NCBI GenBank assembly: GCA_947628955.1
Contig: CANRBX010000025.1
Coordinates: 1 to 37,041, forward strand
DNA: 37,041 nt
Direction: 5' to 3'
Origin: an uncultured Lachnospiraceae bacterium
Lineage (GTDB): Bacteria; Bacillota; Clostridia; Lachnospirales; Lachnospiraceae
Below are positions 22,569 through 31,896 of this stretch, piece after piece. The notes under the pieces are model-generated. The model did not search any database. It was given only the letters and a program-made list of their open reading frames with translations, and was not told the DNA's origin. The translations under genes were made by a program, and so were the position numbers. The first letter of the stretch is position 1, and every line of letters starts with the position of its first letter.

Positions 22569-25500
22569 TTACTGGGTAAGCTCGAGCTTCTCAATCTCAT
22601 CCAGGTAGCTCCAGTACGGAGTCATATCGGTCGGCATCGAATCTACCACCACGCGCTCCGAAGAGATCGCCAGCGCGTCGCTTCTCTGATAGATCGGGAT
22701 CTCAACCGCATAGTCCATGATGATCTCCATTGCTGCCTGGTAGATCGACTTGCGGTAGGTCTGATCTGTGGAGGCACGTCCGGCCTCGATCAGCTCGTCA
22801 AGCTCGTCCACGCGGATCTGATAGTAGTTCGTGCTGCCCTGAGAGTGGTACAGCTGGTACATATCCGGATCGGAACCCGACTGCCATGCCGCGCACCACA
22901 GCTCCGCGATGCCGTTCTGGTAGCTTGTGTACAGGTCGTTGGCGTTCACGACGTCGTTGATGCTGAGCGTGAAGCCGATCTCCTCAAACGCGTCCGCCAC
23001 ATTCTTCAGAAGCAGGAAGCTCGGGTGATCGCCCTGGCCGTTGCCGCCGAGGATACACTCATACTCAAGCTTCGCGCCCTCCGGGGCTGCCGTCAGCTTG
23101 CCGTCCTCAACCGTGTAGCCCGCCGCCTCGAAGTATGCGAGAGAAGCCTCGAGAGCCGCCGCGTACTTGTCCTCTGTGCTCATATCCGCCGTGTAGATCG
23201 GGTTGCCGTCCACATCCGTAGAGTAAGCGATCTGATATCCGTCGTCCGTGGTCTGCGGAGCAGCCCAGGAGGTGTTGGAGATCGGGTAGTTGATCACGGA
23301 AGCCGTCGAGCCGTAGTAGGAGTCGATCGCCTCGTCGCGGTACACAGCGATCATCGTAGCGATCGCCTTGCGCAGAGCCTTGGACTCATCCGAATACGGA
23401 TCGTCGCCGACCTTGACGTTGTTCGGGTTGATGCCGATGTAGCCATAACCGCGGTAATCGATCAGCTTGGTCGTGATGACCGGACCGTCAAAGTTGTCCC
23501 ACTCGTCATCGCTGAAACCGTTCTCGGAAGCGATCTGCTTCGCGGTGTCCACGGAATAGCTCGGGTCTGAGATGTCAAGCGTGCCGGCAACGATACCGTT
23601 CACCTTATCGGCCTCTGCAGACTCCAGGAAATTCAGGTGCGCAATCTTCGGCTCGCCCTTGAAGTACAGCGGGTTCGCATCCATGTAGACGACGCCGTTC
23701 GAGTACTCCTTGAAGACGTACGGGCCTGCGCCCATCGGCTCGGAGGTCTTCGACTTCACTGCGGACAGGTCACCCTTCGTGAAACCGAACTGATGTCCTT
23801 CATAATCATACATATCCTCATCGCCATAGTAGTGCAGCGGAACGATCGGGATCTGCATCTGATAGATCGCCGTCGCATCCAGCTCGGTCGTCGTCACGCG
23901 CAGCGTGTAGTCGTCGACTCTCTCGATACCGGATACATAATCCGCGGAATCCTCTGTCTCAACACCGACGAGGTACTCCTGATCCAGGTAACTCCAGAGC
24001 GCGCTGCTCGCCAGCTCGACATCGGAAACCTCGTTGTAGTCGCCGCCGTGGCCTTCCACCATCGCGTTGAAGAAATCAAGAGCGGTCGCACCTTCTTCAA
24101 CCTCAAATCCCCAGTTCGGCGTGATCGCCTCTACCGGGTCGTCCGGTGCGTTGTAGCCGTTTGCGATGCAGTAGTCCAGAATGGACTGTGCAAACTGTTC
24201 GCCGGCAGCCGGAAGGGCCTCGGTCCAGAATGCAGTCTGCGTCTCCTCATCCCAGTATGTAAAGTCGTTATTGTCCTCGCCCGCCTCGATCAGCAGTGAG
24301 TACAGCGGAGCCATGCCGCTGCGGTACTCCTCCAGGCCCTCGATCGGGATGGAGTACATCGTGGTGCTGCCGTCATAGGTCGGGTCAAGGAATACGTACA
24401 TGCTGAAGATCACATCATCGATCGTCGCAGGCTCTCCGTCTGAGAACACGATGTCGTCGCGGATCTTGAGCTCATAATCCACGGTGCCGTCCTCGTTCTC
24501 CGTAACGGTGATGTCGCCTGCTCCGGTATATTCATAATCTGTGCCGTTGTAAGAGCGCGTCTCGCCATCGATACCGGTGTTGATCGGGTTGGACACACGG
24601 TCAAGCACGAGCGTCGGCAGGGAAAGCATACCCACAATATCGTTGTCCGCAGCGCTTGCCGCGAAGAACGGGGAGAACTTGCCCTCAAGGCCCTGCTCTG
24701 TCGAGATCACGACCGTATCCCCGGCTTTCTCAGCCGGAGCAGCCTCGTCTGCCGCAGCTTCCGTCTCTGCTTCCTCAGCCGGAGTGATCTCTGCCTCCGT
24801 CGCCGGCTCTTCGGTCACTTCCTCGGTCTCGGCCTCCTCAGCCGGGGTGATCTCTGCCTCCGTCTCCGGTGCTTCGGTCACTTCCTCGGTCTCGGCTTCC
24901 GTCTCGGCAGCCTCGGTCACTTCTTCGGTCTCAGGAGCCTCGGTCACTTCCTCGGTCTCGGCTTCCGTCTCAGGAGCTTCCGTCACTTCTTCGGTCTCAG
25001 CAGCCTCGGTCACTTCTTCGGTCTCAGCCTCAGTCTCAGCAGCCTCGGTCACTTCTTCGGTCTCAGCCTCAGTCTCAGCAGCCTCTGCCGGAGCCTCAGT
25101 TACTTCCTCAGTCTCGATCTCCGTCTCGGCAGGCGTGATCTCCGCCTCGGTCGCAGCCTCGGTCTCAGGAGCTTCCGTCACTTCCTCAGTCTCAGCTTCC
25201 GTCTCGGCAGGTGTGATCTCTGCCTCAGTTGCCGCCTCGGTCGCAGCTTCTGCTGCCGGTGCCTCAGCTGCCTCACCGGTCTCGACCTCAGCAGCCTCGG
25301 TCACTTCCTCGGTCTCGGCTTCCGTCTCGGCAGGCGTGATCTCTGCCTCCGTCGCAGCCTCGGTCTCCGGAGCCTCAGTTACTTCCTCGGTCCCGGCTTC
25401 CGTCTCGGCAGGCGTGATCGCCGCCTCAGTCTCAGCCTCCGTCGCCGGTGCCTCAGTCACGGCTTCGGTCTTTGCCTCCGTCGCCGGCGCCTCAGTCACA

Positions 25501-25628
25501 GCCTCAGTTTTCTTTTCAGTCGTCTTTTCCGTCTGTTTGTTACTTGATGAACCGCCGCCGCAGCCTGACAGTGAAACAACCATAGCCGCAGACAGCACCA
25601 GAGCAAGTAATTTTCTTACTTTTGACAT
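22569..25628 (-). CDS. oppA: Oligopeptide-binding lipoprotein OppA with long Thr/Glu/Ala repeat linker
   Basis: Extracellular peptide-binding protein of the importer, 1019 residues against about 550 normally. Signal peptide with lipobox SLSGC (Cys23) for lipid anchoring. Residues about 31-300 are an acidic low-complexity tract built from units such as [13 protein letters not shown] and AEITPAE. The SBP_bac_5 domain then starts at about 302 ([11 protein letters not shown]) and runs to the end ([10 protein letters not shown]). The tract should be extended and highly negative, acting as a spacer through the cell wall (inference). The ATG at 25628 follows AAGGAGGTAAAAGG. It has its own strong promoter and is first in oppA-B-C-D-F. 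The tract length is repeat-based and probably varies among strains. Confidence 0.93.
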   Translation of the reverse strand: MSKVRKLLALVLSAAMVVSLSGCGGGSSSNKQTEKTTEKKTEAVTEAPATEAKTEAVTEAPATEAETEAAITPAETEAGTEEVTEAPETEAATEAEITPAETEAETEEVTEAAEVETGEAAEAPAAEAATEAATEAEITPAETEAETEEVTEAPETEAATEAEITPAETEIETEEVTEAPAEAAETEAETEEVTEAAETEAETEEVTEAAETEEVTEAPETEAETEEVTEAPETEEVTEAAETEAETEEVTEAPETEAEITPAEEAETEEVTEEPATEAEITPAEEAETEAAADEAAPAEKAGDTVVISTEQGLEGKFSPFFAASAADNDIVGMLSLPTLVLDRVSNPINTGIDGETRSYNGTDYEYTGAGDITVTENEDGTVDYELKIRDDIVFSDGEPATIDDVIFSMYVFLDPTYDGSTTMYSIPIEGLEEYRSGMAPLYSLLIEAGEDNNDFTYWDEETQTAFWTEALPAAGEQFAQSILDYCIANGYNAPDDPVEAITPNWGFEVEEGATALDFFNAMVEGHGGDYNEVSDVELASSALWSYLDQEYLVGVETEDSADYVSGIERVDDYTLRVTTTELDATAIYQMQIPIVPLHYYGDEDMYDYEGHQFGFTKGDLSAVKSKTSEPMGAGPYVFKEYSNGVVYMDANPLYFKGEPKIAHLNFLESAEADKVNGIVAGTLDISDPSYSVDTAKQIASENGFSDDEWDNFDGPVITTKLIDYRGYGYIGINPNNVKVGDDPYSDESKALRKAIATMIAVYRDEAIDSYYGSTASVINYPISNTSWAAPQTTDDGYQIAYSTDVDGNPIYTADMSTEDKYAAALEASLAYFEAAGYTVEDGKLTAAPEGAKLEYECILGGNGQGDHPSFLLLKNVADAFEEIGFTLSINDVVNANDLYTSYQNGIAELWCAAWQSGSDPDMYQLYHSQGSTNYYQIRVDELDELIEAGRASTDQTYRKSIYQAAMEIIMDYAVEIPIYQRSDALAISSERVVVDSMPTDMTPYWSYLDEIEKLELTQ
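24730..25540. repeat. Degenerate repeat tract coding the OppA acidic linker
   Basis: About 800 bp of interleaved short repeats (units near GTCACTTCCTCGGTCTCG on the plus strand) code for the Thr/Glu/Ala tract. Base use is biased so strongly that the opposite strand also stays open for more than 400 codons; that antisense frame is a shadow. Confidence 0.88.
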
Positions 25629-25673
25629 CCTTTTACCTCCTTGCATAATTAATATAAAATACTGCCACACTAT

Positions 25674-25702
25674 ATTCTACCTTTTTATAGGCAAAGTGTC
25701 AA
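25674..25702 (-). promoter_or_regulatory. Promoter of the opp operon
   Basis: Minus strand TTGACA (25702-25697), 17-bp spacer, TAGAAT (25679-25674), about 46 bp upstream of the oppA ATG. Confidence 0.85.
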
Positions 25703-25715
25703 TCATAAATCCTTT

Positions 25716-26234
25716 CTATATCCAATGCATTTTCTGTATATTTTTCCGTACAAGCAGCGCAGAGCAGGCCGCCGTGAGCTCCAGAAAAAGAAACGCCGCA
25801 AAACCCGGGCCTCTCCCCCCGAAGCCGCTGCGCGCCGCAAAGACGATCTCGCCTGCAGACGCGAGCACGGCGCAGACCGCCGTGACGGCAGCCCGCGCCG
25901 GAAGCTTCTGAACACCTGCTTCAAAAACATACGCTTTCATCGGATCCCCGCCGGTGCAGACGCGGTACAGCGCCAGGCACATTCCTCCGCCGGCCGCCAG
26001 GCCGGCCGCATAGGGAAGCAGGACATAGATGCAGTTTCCCATGCCCGGGGCCGGAATGCAGCCCGCGGCGGCCATTGCCGCGCAGGCCGCCGCACACAGC
26101 GCCGAGAGAAGAAATTTTTTCCTTCGCAGATCTGTCCCGCGGTAGGAATACCTCCGCCCGCCATATTCATAGGCGCCCTGCTCATTCCGCCGGTAATCAT
26201 TCAGGTAGGCCCGGCGGCCCTTTTTCTTCCCCAT
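25716..26234 (-). CDS. Polytopic membrane protein of unknown function
   Basis: A 172-residue protein not assigned to a family. A basic, Tyr/Arg-rich N-terminus (MGKKKGRRAYLNDYRRNEQGAYEYGGRRYSYRGTDLRRKK) is followed by about four hydrophobic segments (near 41-62, 68-92, 113-130, 140-162). Small-residue-rich helices (Ala, Gly, Cys) and positive-inside charge put the N-tail in the cytoplasm. The ATG at 26234 is preceded by AAAGGAAG with rather long spacing; a GTG at 26237 is an alternative. It lies between pepF and oppA on the same strand, but oppA has its own promoter. Confidence 0.72.
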   Translation of the reverse strand: MGKKKGRRAYLNDYRRNEQGAYEYGGRRYSYRGTDLRRKKFLLSALCAAACAAMAAAGCIPAPGMGNCIYVLLPYAAGLAAGGGMCLALYRVCTGGDPMKAYVFEAGVQKLPARAAVTAVCAVLASAGEIVFAARSGFGGRGPGFAAFLFLELTAACSALLVRKNIQKMHWI

Positions 26235-26325
26235 CACGCTTCACTGCTTCCTTTCCGTATCTCCGATCTGAACCACCCGCGTTTCGCCGCGGACTGCTTC
26301 TGTCACCTGCCGGCTGCGCCCCGGT

Positions 26326-26465
26326 GCGGAACACCTCCGCCTCCTGCACAGCTTCTCAGGCTGCCCCTGTCCTGCGCACGCTGCCGCGGAACACCTCCGC
26401 CTCCCGCACAGTTTCTCAGACTGCCTCTGTTCTGCGCACACTGCCGCGGAACACCTCCGCCGGCT
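26326..26465. repeat. 60-bp tandem repeat between pepF and the membrane protein gene
   Basis: The block GCGGAACACCTCCGC recurs at 26326, 26386 and 26446, an exact 60-bp period; full units are 26326-26385 and 26386-26445 with a partial third. The 255-bp gap has no supported gene; a minus-strand frame across it reads 20-residue repeats but lacks a ribosome site. The repeat contains an internal GCGGA...TCCGC inverted pair. Confidence 0.85.
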
Positions 26466-26489
26466 GTGCGCGCCGCGGCCGTCCCGGCC

Positions 26490-28193
26490 TCAGCAGGTTC
26501 CCGGCAGGTCGTAATTTTCCAGCCACTCCCTTGCCTTCTCGCACACGCCCTTCAGGCAGCTCTCATCGAACGGGCTCTCGAGGCCGGCATGCTTCAAAAG
26601 CTCCGTGAACACCCTGCTGCCGCCCTGCTTCGTGTAGGCCATATAGTGCTTCCACGCGTCCTTCGGGTCGGCCTGGATGCGGGCCCAGAACTGCAGAGAG
26701 ACAGTCTGTGCCAGGCAGTAGTCGATATAATAGAACGGCGAGGAATAAATATGGTGCTGTCTCTGCCAGCCCTCGCCCTCGCTGTAGAACGGGATCTCGC
26801 CGTCCAGCCTCATCCACGGCATGTACACGCCCAGCAGCTCCTTCCATACATTGTGGCGCTCCCGCGGCGTCATCTGCGGCTTCTCATACACAATGTGCTG
26901 GAAGTGGTCGACCATCGTCCCATACGGGATAAACTTCAGCGCTCCCGCCAGGTGGCTGTAGTAGAATTTCTTCGTATCCTCCCCGAAAAATCCCTCAGCC
27001 CACGGCCAGGCGAAGAACTCCATCGACATCGAGTGCACTTCGCAGGCCTCAAGGCCCGGCCACACATACTGGAGCGGCACCCGGTCGCGGTTCATCCACG
27101 CCGCAAAGGCATGTCCCGCCTCGTGCGTGATGACCTCCACATCGTGCTGCGTTCCGTTAAAATTCGCGAAAATAAACGGAACCTTGTAATCCGGAATGCT
27201 CGTGCAGTAGCCGCCGCCCGCCTTGCCTTTCGTGGAGAGCACATCCAGCAGCTCGTTGTCCAGCATGGTATTGAAAAACTCTTCCGTCTCCGGCGACAGC
27301 TCGCTGTAGAACTTCCTGCCCTGTTCGAGGATCTCCTGCGGCGTTCCGCAGGGCTTCGGATTGCCGGCACGGAATTCGAGCGCGTTGTCCGCGAAGCTCA
27401 TCGGGTAGGTCTTGCCGAGGCATTTTGCCTGGCTGCGGTAGATCGCGTCCGCGACCGGCACGAGGTGCTTCACGACCGCCTCCCGGAATTTCTCCACGTC
27501 CTTCTTCGTGTAGCAGTTGCGCTCCATCCGGTAATAACCGAGCTCGGTGTATCCGTCATAGCCAAGCTTTCTGCCCATAGTGTCGCGCACGTGCACCAGT
27601 TGGTCGTACAGATCGTCAAACTCTCCCTGATGATCCTTGTACCACTGGCCCTCGGCCTTCCATGCCGCGAGGCGCTGCGCGTCATCCGGGTCGTTCTTAA
27701 ACGGCGACATCTGCGAGAGCGTGTAGATTCCGCCCTCGAACGGGATCTGCGCGGACGCAAGGAGCTTTTCATATGTCGTCTTCAGCTCATTCTCTCTCTG
27801 GAGATCCGGGATGATCTCCGGCGCGAAGGTCTTCAGCTCCATCTCGGCCTTCACAAACATCAGGTCTCCGTACTCATCCGTAAAATCCTTCCGGTAAGGA
27901 CTCTCCAGCATGGTCTTTGTCCAGATCTGGTCGTACTCAGCCAGCTCCGGGATCACCCCGTCCCAGAATTTCACCTCACCGTCATAAAATGCGTCCTGCG
28001 TGTTGATGTCGTGGCGGATGCTGGCAAGCGTACCCAGCGTGTTGATATGCTTCTCCAGCCCCTCCTTCTCCAGGAAAATCTGCTTCGCTTCCGCATAATC
28101 TCTTGCCGCACGGAATCTCTGCGTCAGCGCGGCAATCTGGCTTTTCAGCGCCTCGGGATCGGGACGCTCGTAAACCATTTCCGAAAATTTCAT
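26490..28193 (-). CDS. pepF: Oligoendopeptidase F, M3 family
   Basis: Cytoplasmic zinc metallopeptidase cleaving oligopeptides; 567 residues, normal for the shorter clostridial pepF branch. The zinc motif HEAGH is at about 357-361 with the third ligand Glu in the downstream stretch EACEVHSMSMEFF, and the substrate-binding HHIYSSPFYYIDYCLAQ stretch is present. The ATG at 28193 follows GGAGGGAAAATGCG. Proximity to oppA-F fits a peptide uptake-and-digestion role, though it has its own possible promoter and a hairpin-bearing leader. Confidence 0.95.
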   Translation of the reverse strand: MKFSEMVYERPDPEALKSQIAALTQRFRAARDYAEAKQIFLEKEGLEKHINTLGTLASIRHDINTQDAFYDGEVKFWDGVIPELAEYDQIWTKTMLESPYRKDFTDEYGDLMFVKAEMELKTFAPEIIPDLQRENELKTTYEKLLASAQIPFEGGIYTLSQMSPFKNDPDDAQRLAAWKAEGQWYKDHQGEFDDLYDQLVHVRDTMGRKLGYDGYTELGYYRMERNCYTKKDVEKFREAVVKHLVPVADAIYRSQAKCLGKTYPMSFADNALEFRAGNPKPCGTPQEILEQGRKFYSELSPETEEFFNTMLDNELLDVLSTKGKAGGGYCTSIPDYKVPFIFANFNGTQHDVEVITHEAGHAFAAWMNRDRVPLQYVWPGLEACEVHSMSMEFFAWPWAEGFFGEDTKKFYYSHLAGALKFIPYGTMVDHFQHIVYEKPQMTPRERHNVWKELLGVYMPWMRLDGEIPFYSEGEGWQRQHHIYSSPFYYIDYCLAQTVSLQFWARIQADPKDAWKHYMAYTKQGGSRVFTELLKHAGLESPFDESCLKGVCEKAREWLENYDLPGTC

Positions 28194-28229
28194 CGCATTT
28201 TCCCTCCTGTCCCTGTATTTTATTGATAT

Positions 28230-28259
28230 TGAGAGTGCCCTCCGAAAAGAGCACTCTCA
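28230..28259. other. Hairpin in the pepF leader / after the TgpA-like gene
   Basis: 9-bp inverted repeat (28230-28238 and 28251-28259), loop 12 nt, between the stop of the upstream gene and pepF. It is followed on the minus strand by AT-rich sequence without a U-run. It may be a weak terminator or a leader element. Confidence 0.55.
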
Positions 28260-28305
28260 TAATACCCACGAACTGCGCAGCCTCACTTTAACACTTTACG
28301 TTTTG

Positions 28306-28334
28306 ATTATAAACCCTTTTTCCATAAAGATAAA
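28306..28334 (-). promoter_or_regulatory. Possible promoter of pepF
   Basis: Minus strand TATAAT (28311-28306) with a weak -35 box TTTATC (28334-28329... 17-bp spacing), just outside the upstream gene, about 113 bp before the pepF ATG. Confidence 0.5.
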
Positions 28335-28337
28335 GCA

Positions 28338-29633
28338 TTATTTCCGTTCTGCCGAAGATTTTCGTCCCTGTCCCGGCAGATGTGCGAGTGCCGCCGCCTC
28401 CGCGGCGCTGCAGCCCTCCCGGCTGTAGCGCGCCTTCTCATACAGGGCGTGCAGCTCCTCTGTATATCCGTCTGCGCCCATCAGTGCCTTCTGCTCCAGC
28501 TCCTGCGGCGTCTCCCAGCCGCCCGGCCGCCCGGGCAGCTTCTTTTTCAGCATTTTTCTGTAAAACCGCCGGATCTTCTGATTCGGCGAATGGGCCCTCT
28601 CCGTGCGCCTGCCGCGGCCCCGCCTGCGCATCCCGGCCTCGGTGCGCATCTCGTCGTCCAGAAAGGCGATCTCATCCTCCTGCCTTGAAAACTGCCCGGA
28701 CATGTGCCTCCACCATTCCCGGATCAGGAAAAGCATCAGCAGGACCGCTCCCGCCACGGCCGCAGCCGTGAGCAGGTTCAAAACGGCCATCTCCAGTTTT
28801 CCGGGCTTCTTCGGCTCGCCGATCAGCTCCTCCGGGAGGCCGCCTCCGAACATATCCCCCGGCATCAGCTCCTCCTCCATCACGGCCGGGGACACGTCGA
28901 CCCGGATGTTTTTGAGATACTCCGCCACATCGATCAGCGGCTCTCTCCCGTACAGAAGCGCCGGCAATACGAGCAGGATAAAGGCCGCCGCAAGCATTCC
29001 GAGAATCATCCTGCTCACCTGGCGGATCGTGCCTGCAGGCAGGCTGGCAATCCTCTGTTTCTGCCTGATGTATTCCTCGATCCCCATGAGATAGCGGGAG
29101 ATCAGGCAGACAAAGATCTCGGCCGCGAGAAGGCAGCGGATCCACGGCAGCTGAAAATATGCGCCGGCAGCCAGCGCCCAGGAATAGTACGCCAGGAAAA
29201 AAATCCCGTGCACCGGCCTCGGCCCGTCCAGAAACGAAGGGCTCTCATCCTTCCGGATCCAAGCGGCACAACGGAGCAGAAAGATCAGCGCGCTCAGAAA
29301 AAACGTCACGCCCGGGCCGGACACCAGAAAGACAGCCGCGAGGATGGGCACCGCGCCCAGCAGATACAGCCAGAGCCTGCGCGTGGCGCGCACCAGCACC
29401 CAGCTCAGTATGACAGGGATCCATAAGGCGGCGCTTTCGGCCAGATACCCGGCCGTCTCCCGCTGCGTCATCTGAAGGACAGCCGCCGTCATCAGATAGA
29501 CACCGCTGAAGATCAGAACCGTGTGCAGCCAGGATAGAAATGTCAGGAACGCATCTGTACCCGTCCCTTTCCGTCCCCCGCCGGTCTGTCCGCTCCCGGA
29601 AGGCTTCCCTTTCTTTCCCGGAATATGAATCAT
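28338..29633 (-). CDS. TgpA/DUF4129-like membrane protein of a MoxR-DUF58 module
   Basis: Membrane protein of 431 residues. Several hydrophobic helices fill about 35-250 and a further helix lies near 295-318 (AVLNLLTAAAVAGAVLLMLFLI). The cytoplasmic C-terminal part ends with ELHALYEKARYSREGCSAAEAA, the DUF4129 signature. The transglutaminase domain of full TgpA proteins is not visible; the protein is the short type. The ATG at 29633 overlaps the stop of the DUF58 gene (ATGA) and follows GGAGGTGGACGG. With MoxR and DUF58 it forms a known three-gene arrangement whose exact role is unsettled. Confidence 0.82.
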   Translation of the reverse strand: MIHIPGKKGKPSGSGQTGGGRKGTGTDAFLTFLSWLHTVLIFSGVYLMTAAVLQMTQRETAGYLAESAALWIPVILSWVLVRATRRLWLYLLGAVPILAAVFLVSGPGVTFFLSALIFLLRCAAWIRKDESPSFLDGPRPVHGIFFLAYYSWALAAGAYFQLPWIRCLLAAEIFVCLISRYLMGIEEYIRQKQRIASLPAGTIRQVSRMILGMLAAAFILLVLPALLYGREPLIDVAEYLKNIRVDVSPAVMEEELMPGDMFGGGLPEELIGEPKKPGKLEMAVLNLLTAAAVAGAVLLMLFLIREWWRHMSGQFSRQEDEIAFLDDEMRTEAGMRRRGRGRRTERAHSPNQKIRRFYRKMLKKKLPGRPGGWETPQELEQKALMGADGYTEELHALYEKARYSREGCSAAEAAALAHLPGQGRKSSAERK

Positions 29634-30772
29634 CCGTCCACCTCCCACTTCAGGATCCGGATCTGCGGCGGCGCAGAGAAGGACACCTTTCCGCCTGGCC
29701 CCGCAGGCAAAACCCAGAGAATCCCGTTTCCGCCCGAGGCCAGCAGCTGCAGCTCCTCCAGAATCGATGTCTCCTGATTTTTTGAGATCAGCACATAGAT
29801 GCCGCCGGACGGTTTTTTCTGCGCTTCCCTGTGGAGCACGGCGGAAATCGGTTCCGCGGTCGCCGGGACGTCAATGCAGGCCAGCCTGCGGTACAGATCC
29901 TGTATCCTGCGCTCGCCCGTCTTCAGATGCCAGCTCAGCGTATCCAGGCACGGTTCTTCCCGGCTCCAGTCCATATAGCGGGCGTTGCCGAGCAGGGTAA
30001 GCTCCATATTGGCCTTCGCCAGCCGGACAGCCAGAGACGCCGCGATCCGGATCCCTTCCTCGGTCAGCTTCTCTTCGTGCATGATATACGAGTCCTCCAC
30101 GTCCAGAAATACCGTGACCTTCAGGCTGGTCGTCGAGTCAAACTGATTGACCATCAGGGAATGGTTTCTGGCCGAGGCCTTCCAGTTGATCTGGTTCATG
30201 GGGTCCGTCGGCTGATACTCGCGGATCCCCGAAAACTCGAACGGATCCGGATTGAGGCGGTTCTGCACCAGAACCATTCCGTCCAGGGCCCGGCAGACCA
30301 GGCGGATCCGGCGCGTGCTGATCTGCGCCGGGTAGACGTAGAACTGAGTCTGCTGCGGGAGGTCCCGGTGGTGCTCCGCCGAGAGAAACAGGTCGTATCC
30401 CAGCAGTTCCAGCCCGGTCAGGCGGTAAAAGCCTCTCTTCTGACACACAAACGACAGCCGCCGCACGATCCTCTGATGAAACAGCAGGGAGAAGACGTCC
30501 CTGCGGTAGGTCTGGTCTGAGATACTCGCATTCTCCTTCGCATCGTCGGAAAACTTCAGGTTCCTGTCCAGCTTCAGCCAGATTTCCAGAGCCGTGAGCG
30601 GCAGAAGCTTGTCATTGATGATCTCCTCCTTCAGGCAGGAGGTATCCCCCTCATAAACGTAAGGATCCGTAAACTCCGCGCGCACGGACAGCCCCCTGTG
30701 CCAGAAACGCGCATAGAGCATTTTCTGCCCCCAGTAGCCGGCGGCCACGGCGAGCAGCAGCAAAAACAACAT
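29630..30772 (-). CDS. DUF58 domain protein (VWA-like, MoxR partner)
   Basis: Protein of 380 residues with a short N-terminal hydrophobic stretch (LFLLLLAVAAGYW) and the diagnostic DUF58 block GIREYQPTDPMNQINWKASARN. The following VTVFLDVEDS corresponds to the degenerate VWA start. DUF58 proteins pair with MoxR ATPases (family knowledge); membrane anchoring through the N-terminus is likely. It starts at 30772, immediately adjacent to the moxR stop (30773), so they are coupled; the start codon falls in the moxR tail region without a gap. Confidence 0.88.
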   Translation of the reverse strand: MLFLLLLAVAAGYWGQKMLYARFWHRGLSVRAEFTDPYVYEGDTSCLKEEIINDKLLPLTALEIWLKLDRNLKFSDDAKENASISDQTYRRDVFSLLFHQRIVRRLSFVCQKRGFYRLTGLELLGYDLFLSAEHHRDLPQQTQFYVYPAQISTRRIRLVCRALDGMVLVQNRLNPDPFEFSGIREYQPTDPMNQINWKASARNHSLMVNQFDSTTSLKVTVFLDVEDSYIMHEEKLTEEGIRIAASLAVRLAKANMELTLLGNARYMDWSREEPCLDTLSWHLKTGERRIQDLYRRLACIDVPATAEPISAVLHREAQKKPSGGIYVLISKNQETSILEELQLLASGGNGILWVLPAGPGGKVSFSAPPQIRILKWEVDG

Positions 30773-31717
30773 CTACCGTCTCCCCCATTCCTCCGTGGGC
30801 AGCGGCACACTCGACAGGATATCCCCGATCATCCGGCCCGCGCTGCGGCTGTCGTCCTCGCCGACCGACAGCTTCAGCCGGTGTGCGAGCACCGGAACCG
30901 CCACGGTCTTGATGTCCTCCGGAACCACATAATCCCTGCCCTGCACCATCGCGTACCCCTGCGACGCCCGGACAAAGGCCAGCGTCCCTCTCGGGCTGAC
31001 GCCGTTCTCCGCCTTCACATGCCTGCGCGTGGCCTGAACGACCTCAACCATATAGCGCAGCAGGTCCTCGTGGACGTAAACGCCCCTGCACTGCTCCTGC
31101 AGCGCCGCAAGCTCCTCCTTCCGGCAGACGGGCCGCAGCTCGTCCAGCGGTTCGTCCGTCAGGAAACGCCTGACCATGGCCTCCTCCTGTTTCTGGCTCA
31201 TCTCTTCCATGGAGATCCGCATCAGGAAGCGGTCCATCTGCGCCTCCGGCAGCGGAAAGGTTCCCAGAGTCTCCAGAGGATTCTGGGTCGCGATCACCAG
31301 GAAAGGCTCGTCCAGCGTCCTTGTCACCTTATCCACTGTCACCTGCCGTTCCGCCATGCACTCCAGAAGGCTGCTCTGCGTCTTCGGCGTCGCGCGGTTG
31401 ATCTCGTCAGCCAGCAGAATGTTGCAGAAGACAGGTCCCTCCGAAAACACAAACTCACTTCGCTTCGCATCGAAATAATTCAGCCCCGTCACATCGGAGG
31501 GCAGGAGATCCGGCGTAAACTGCACACGCCCGAACCCGGCCTCCACGGATCTCGCCAGGGCCTTCGCCATCACGGTCTTGCCCGTGCCCGGCACATCCTC
31601 CAGGAGCACATGCCCCTTCGCCAGGACACTCGTCAGGATCAGCTCGATCGTCCGCTCATTGCCGATCATGACCTTCGCAATATTATCCTTTACCGACTGT
31701 AAAATCTGAATATCCAT
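30773..31717 (-). CDS. moxR: MoxR family AAA+ ATPase
   Basis: Standard MoxR ATPase, 314 residues. Walker A GTGKT in LLEDVPGTGKT (38-48), LLPSDVTGLNYFD, Walker B ILLADEINRA (100-109), sensor 1 IATQNPLET, and the C-terminal lid with RGTLAFVRASQ. It acts as a chaperone-like ATPase on the DUF58 and TgpA-like partners encoded after it. The ATG at 31717 follows GGGAGTGTACAG. This is a different, shorter MoxR type than the one at 12858-14492. Confidence 0.95.
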   Translation of the reverse strand: MDIQILQSVKDNIAKVMIGNERTIELILTSVLAKGHVLLEDVPGTGKTVMAKALARSVEAGFGRVQFTPDLLPSDVTGLNYFDAKRSEFVFSEGPVFCNILLADEINRATPKTQSSLLECMAERQVTVDKVTRTLDEPFLVIATQNPLETLGTFPLPEAQMDRFLMRISMEEMSQKQEEAMVRRFLTDEPLDELRPVCRKEELAALQEQCRGVYVHEDLLRYMVEVVQATRRHVKAENGVSPRGTLAFVRASQGYAMVQGRDYVVPEDIKTVAVPVLAHRLKLSVGEDDSRSAGRMIGDILSSVPLPTEEWGRR

Positions 31718-31753
31718 CTGTACACTCCCGCAATCCCGACATTGTTACCATAT

Positions 31754-31782
31754 AATATAGCACAGGAACACATTTTTGTATA
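31754..31782 (-). promoter_or_regulatory. Possible promoter of the moxR operon
   Basis: Minus strand TATACA (31782-31777), 17-bp spacer, TATATT (31759-31754), in an AT-rich patch about 37 bp before moxR. Confidence 0.5.
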
Positions 31783-31814
31783 TCACATCCGGCAGGTTTG
31801 AGACGGTTTTCCCA

Positions 31815-31874
31815 GTCTCTGCAGCCGCCGATACGCTTCGCTCTTTCTCTGCAGCTGCAGCTATGCTTCGTTCG
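31815..31874. repeat. Two-copy 30-bp repeat downstream of the LRR gene
   Basis: CTCTGCAG recurs at 31817 and 31847 and GCTTCG at 31835 and 31865, a 30-bp period over two diverged units. It lies just beyond the stop of the LRR protein and could be decayed coding repeat (inference). Confidence 0.55.
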
Positions 31875-31896
31875 TCCTCCGCGCCGCAGGGCGGTT

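Noticed and set aside
24577-25911. Plus-strand frame rich in Ser/Val/Ala repeats opposite the OppA linker
   Set aside because: It mirrors the Thr/Glu/Ala repeat on the coding strand; no ribosome site or signal peptide, and it runs across the opp promoter.
25725-28226. Plus-strand open frame of more than 800 codons opposite pepF and the membrane protein gene
   Set aside because: It is antisense to a well-supported M3 peptidase, has no ribosome site, and its composition (Arg/His/Leu-rich) is that of a reverse-strand shadow in GC-rich DNA.
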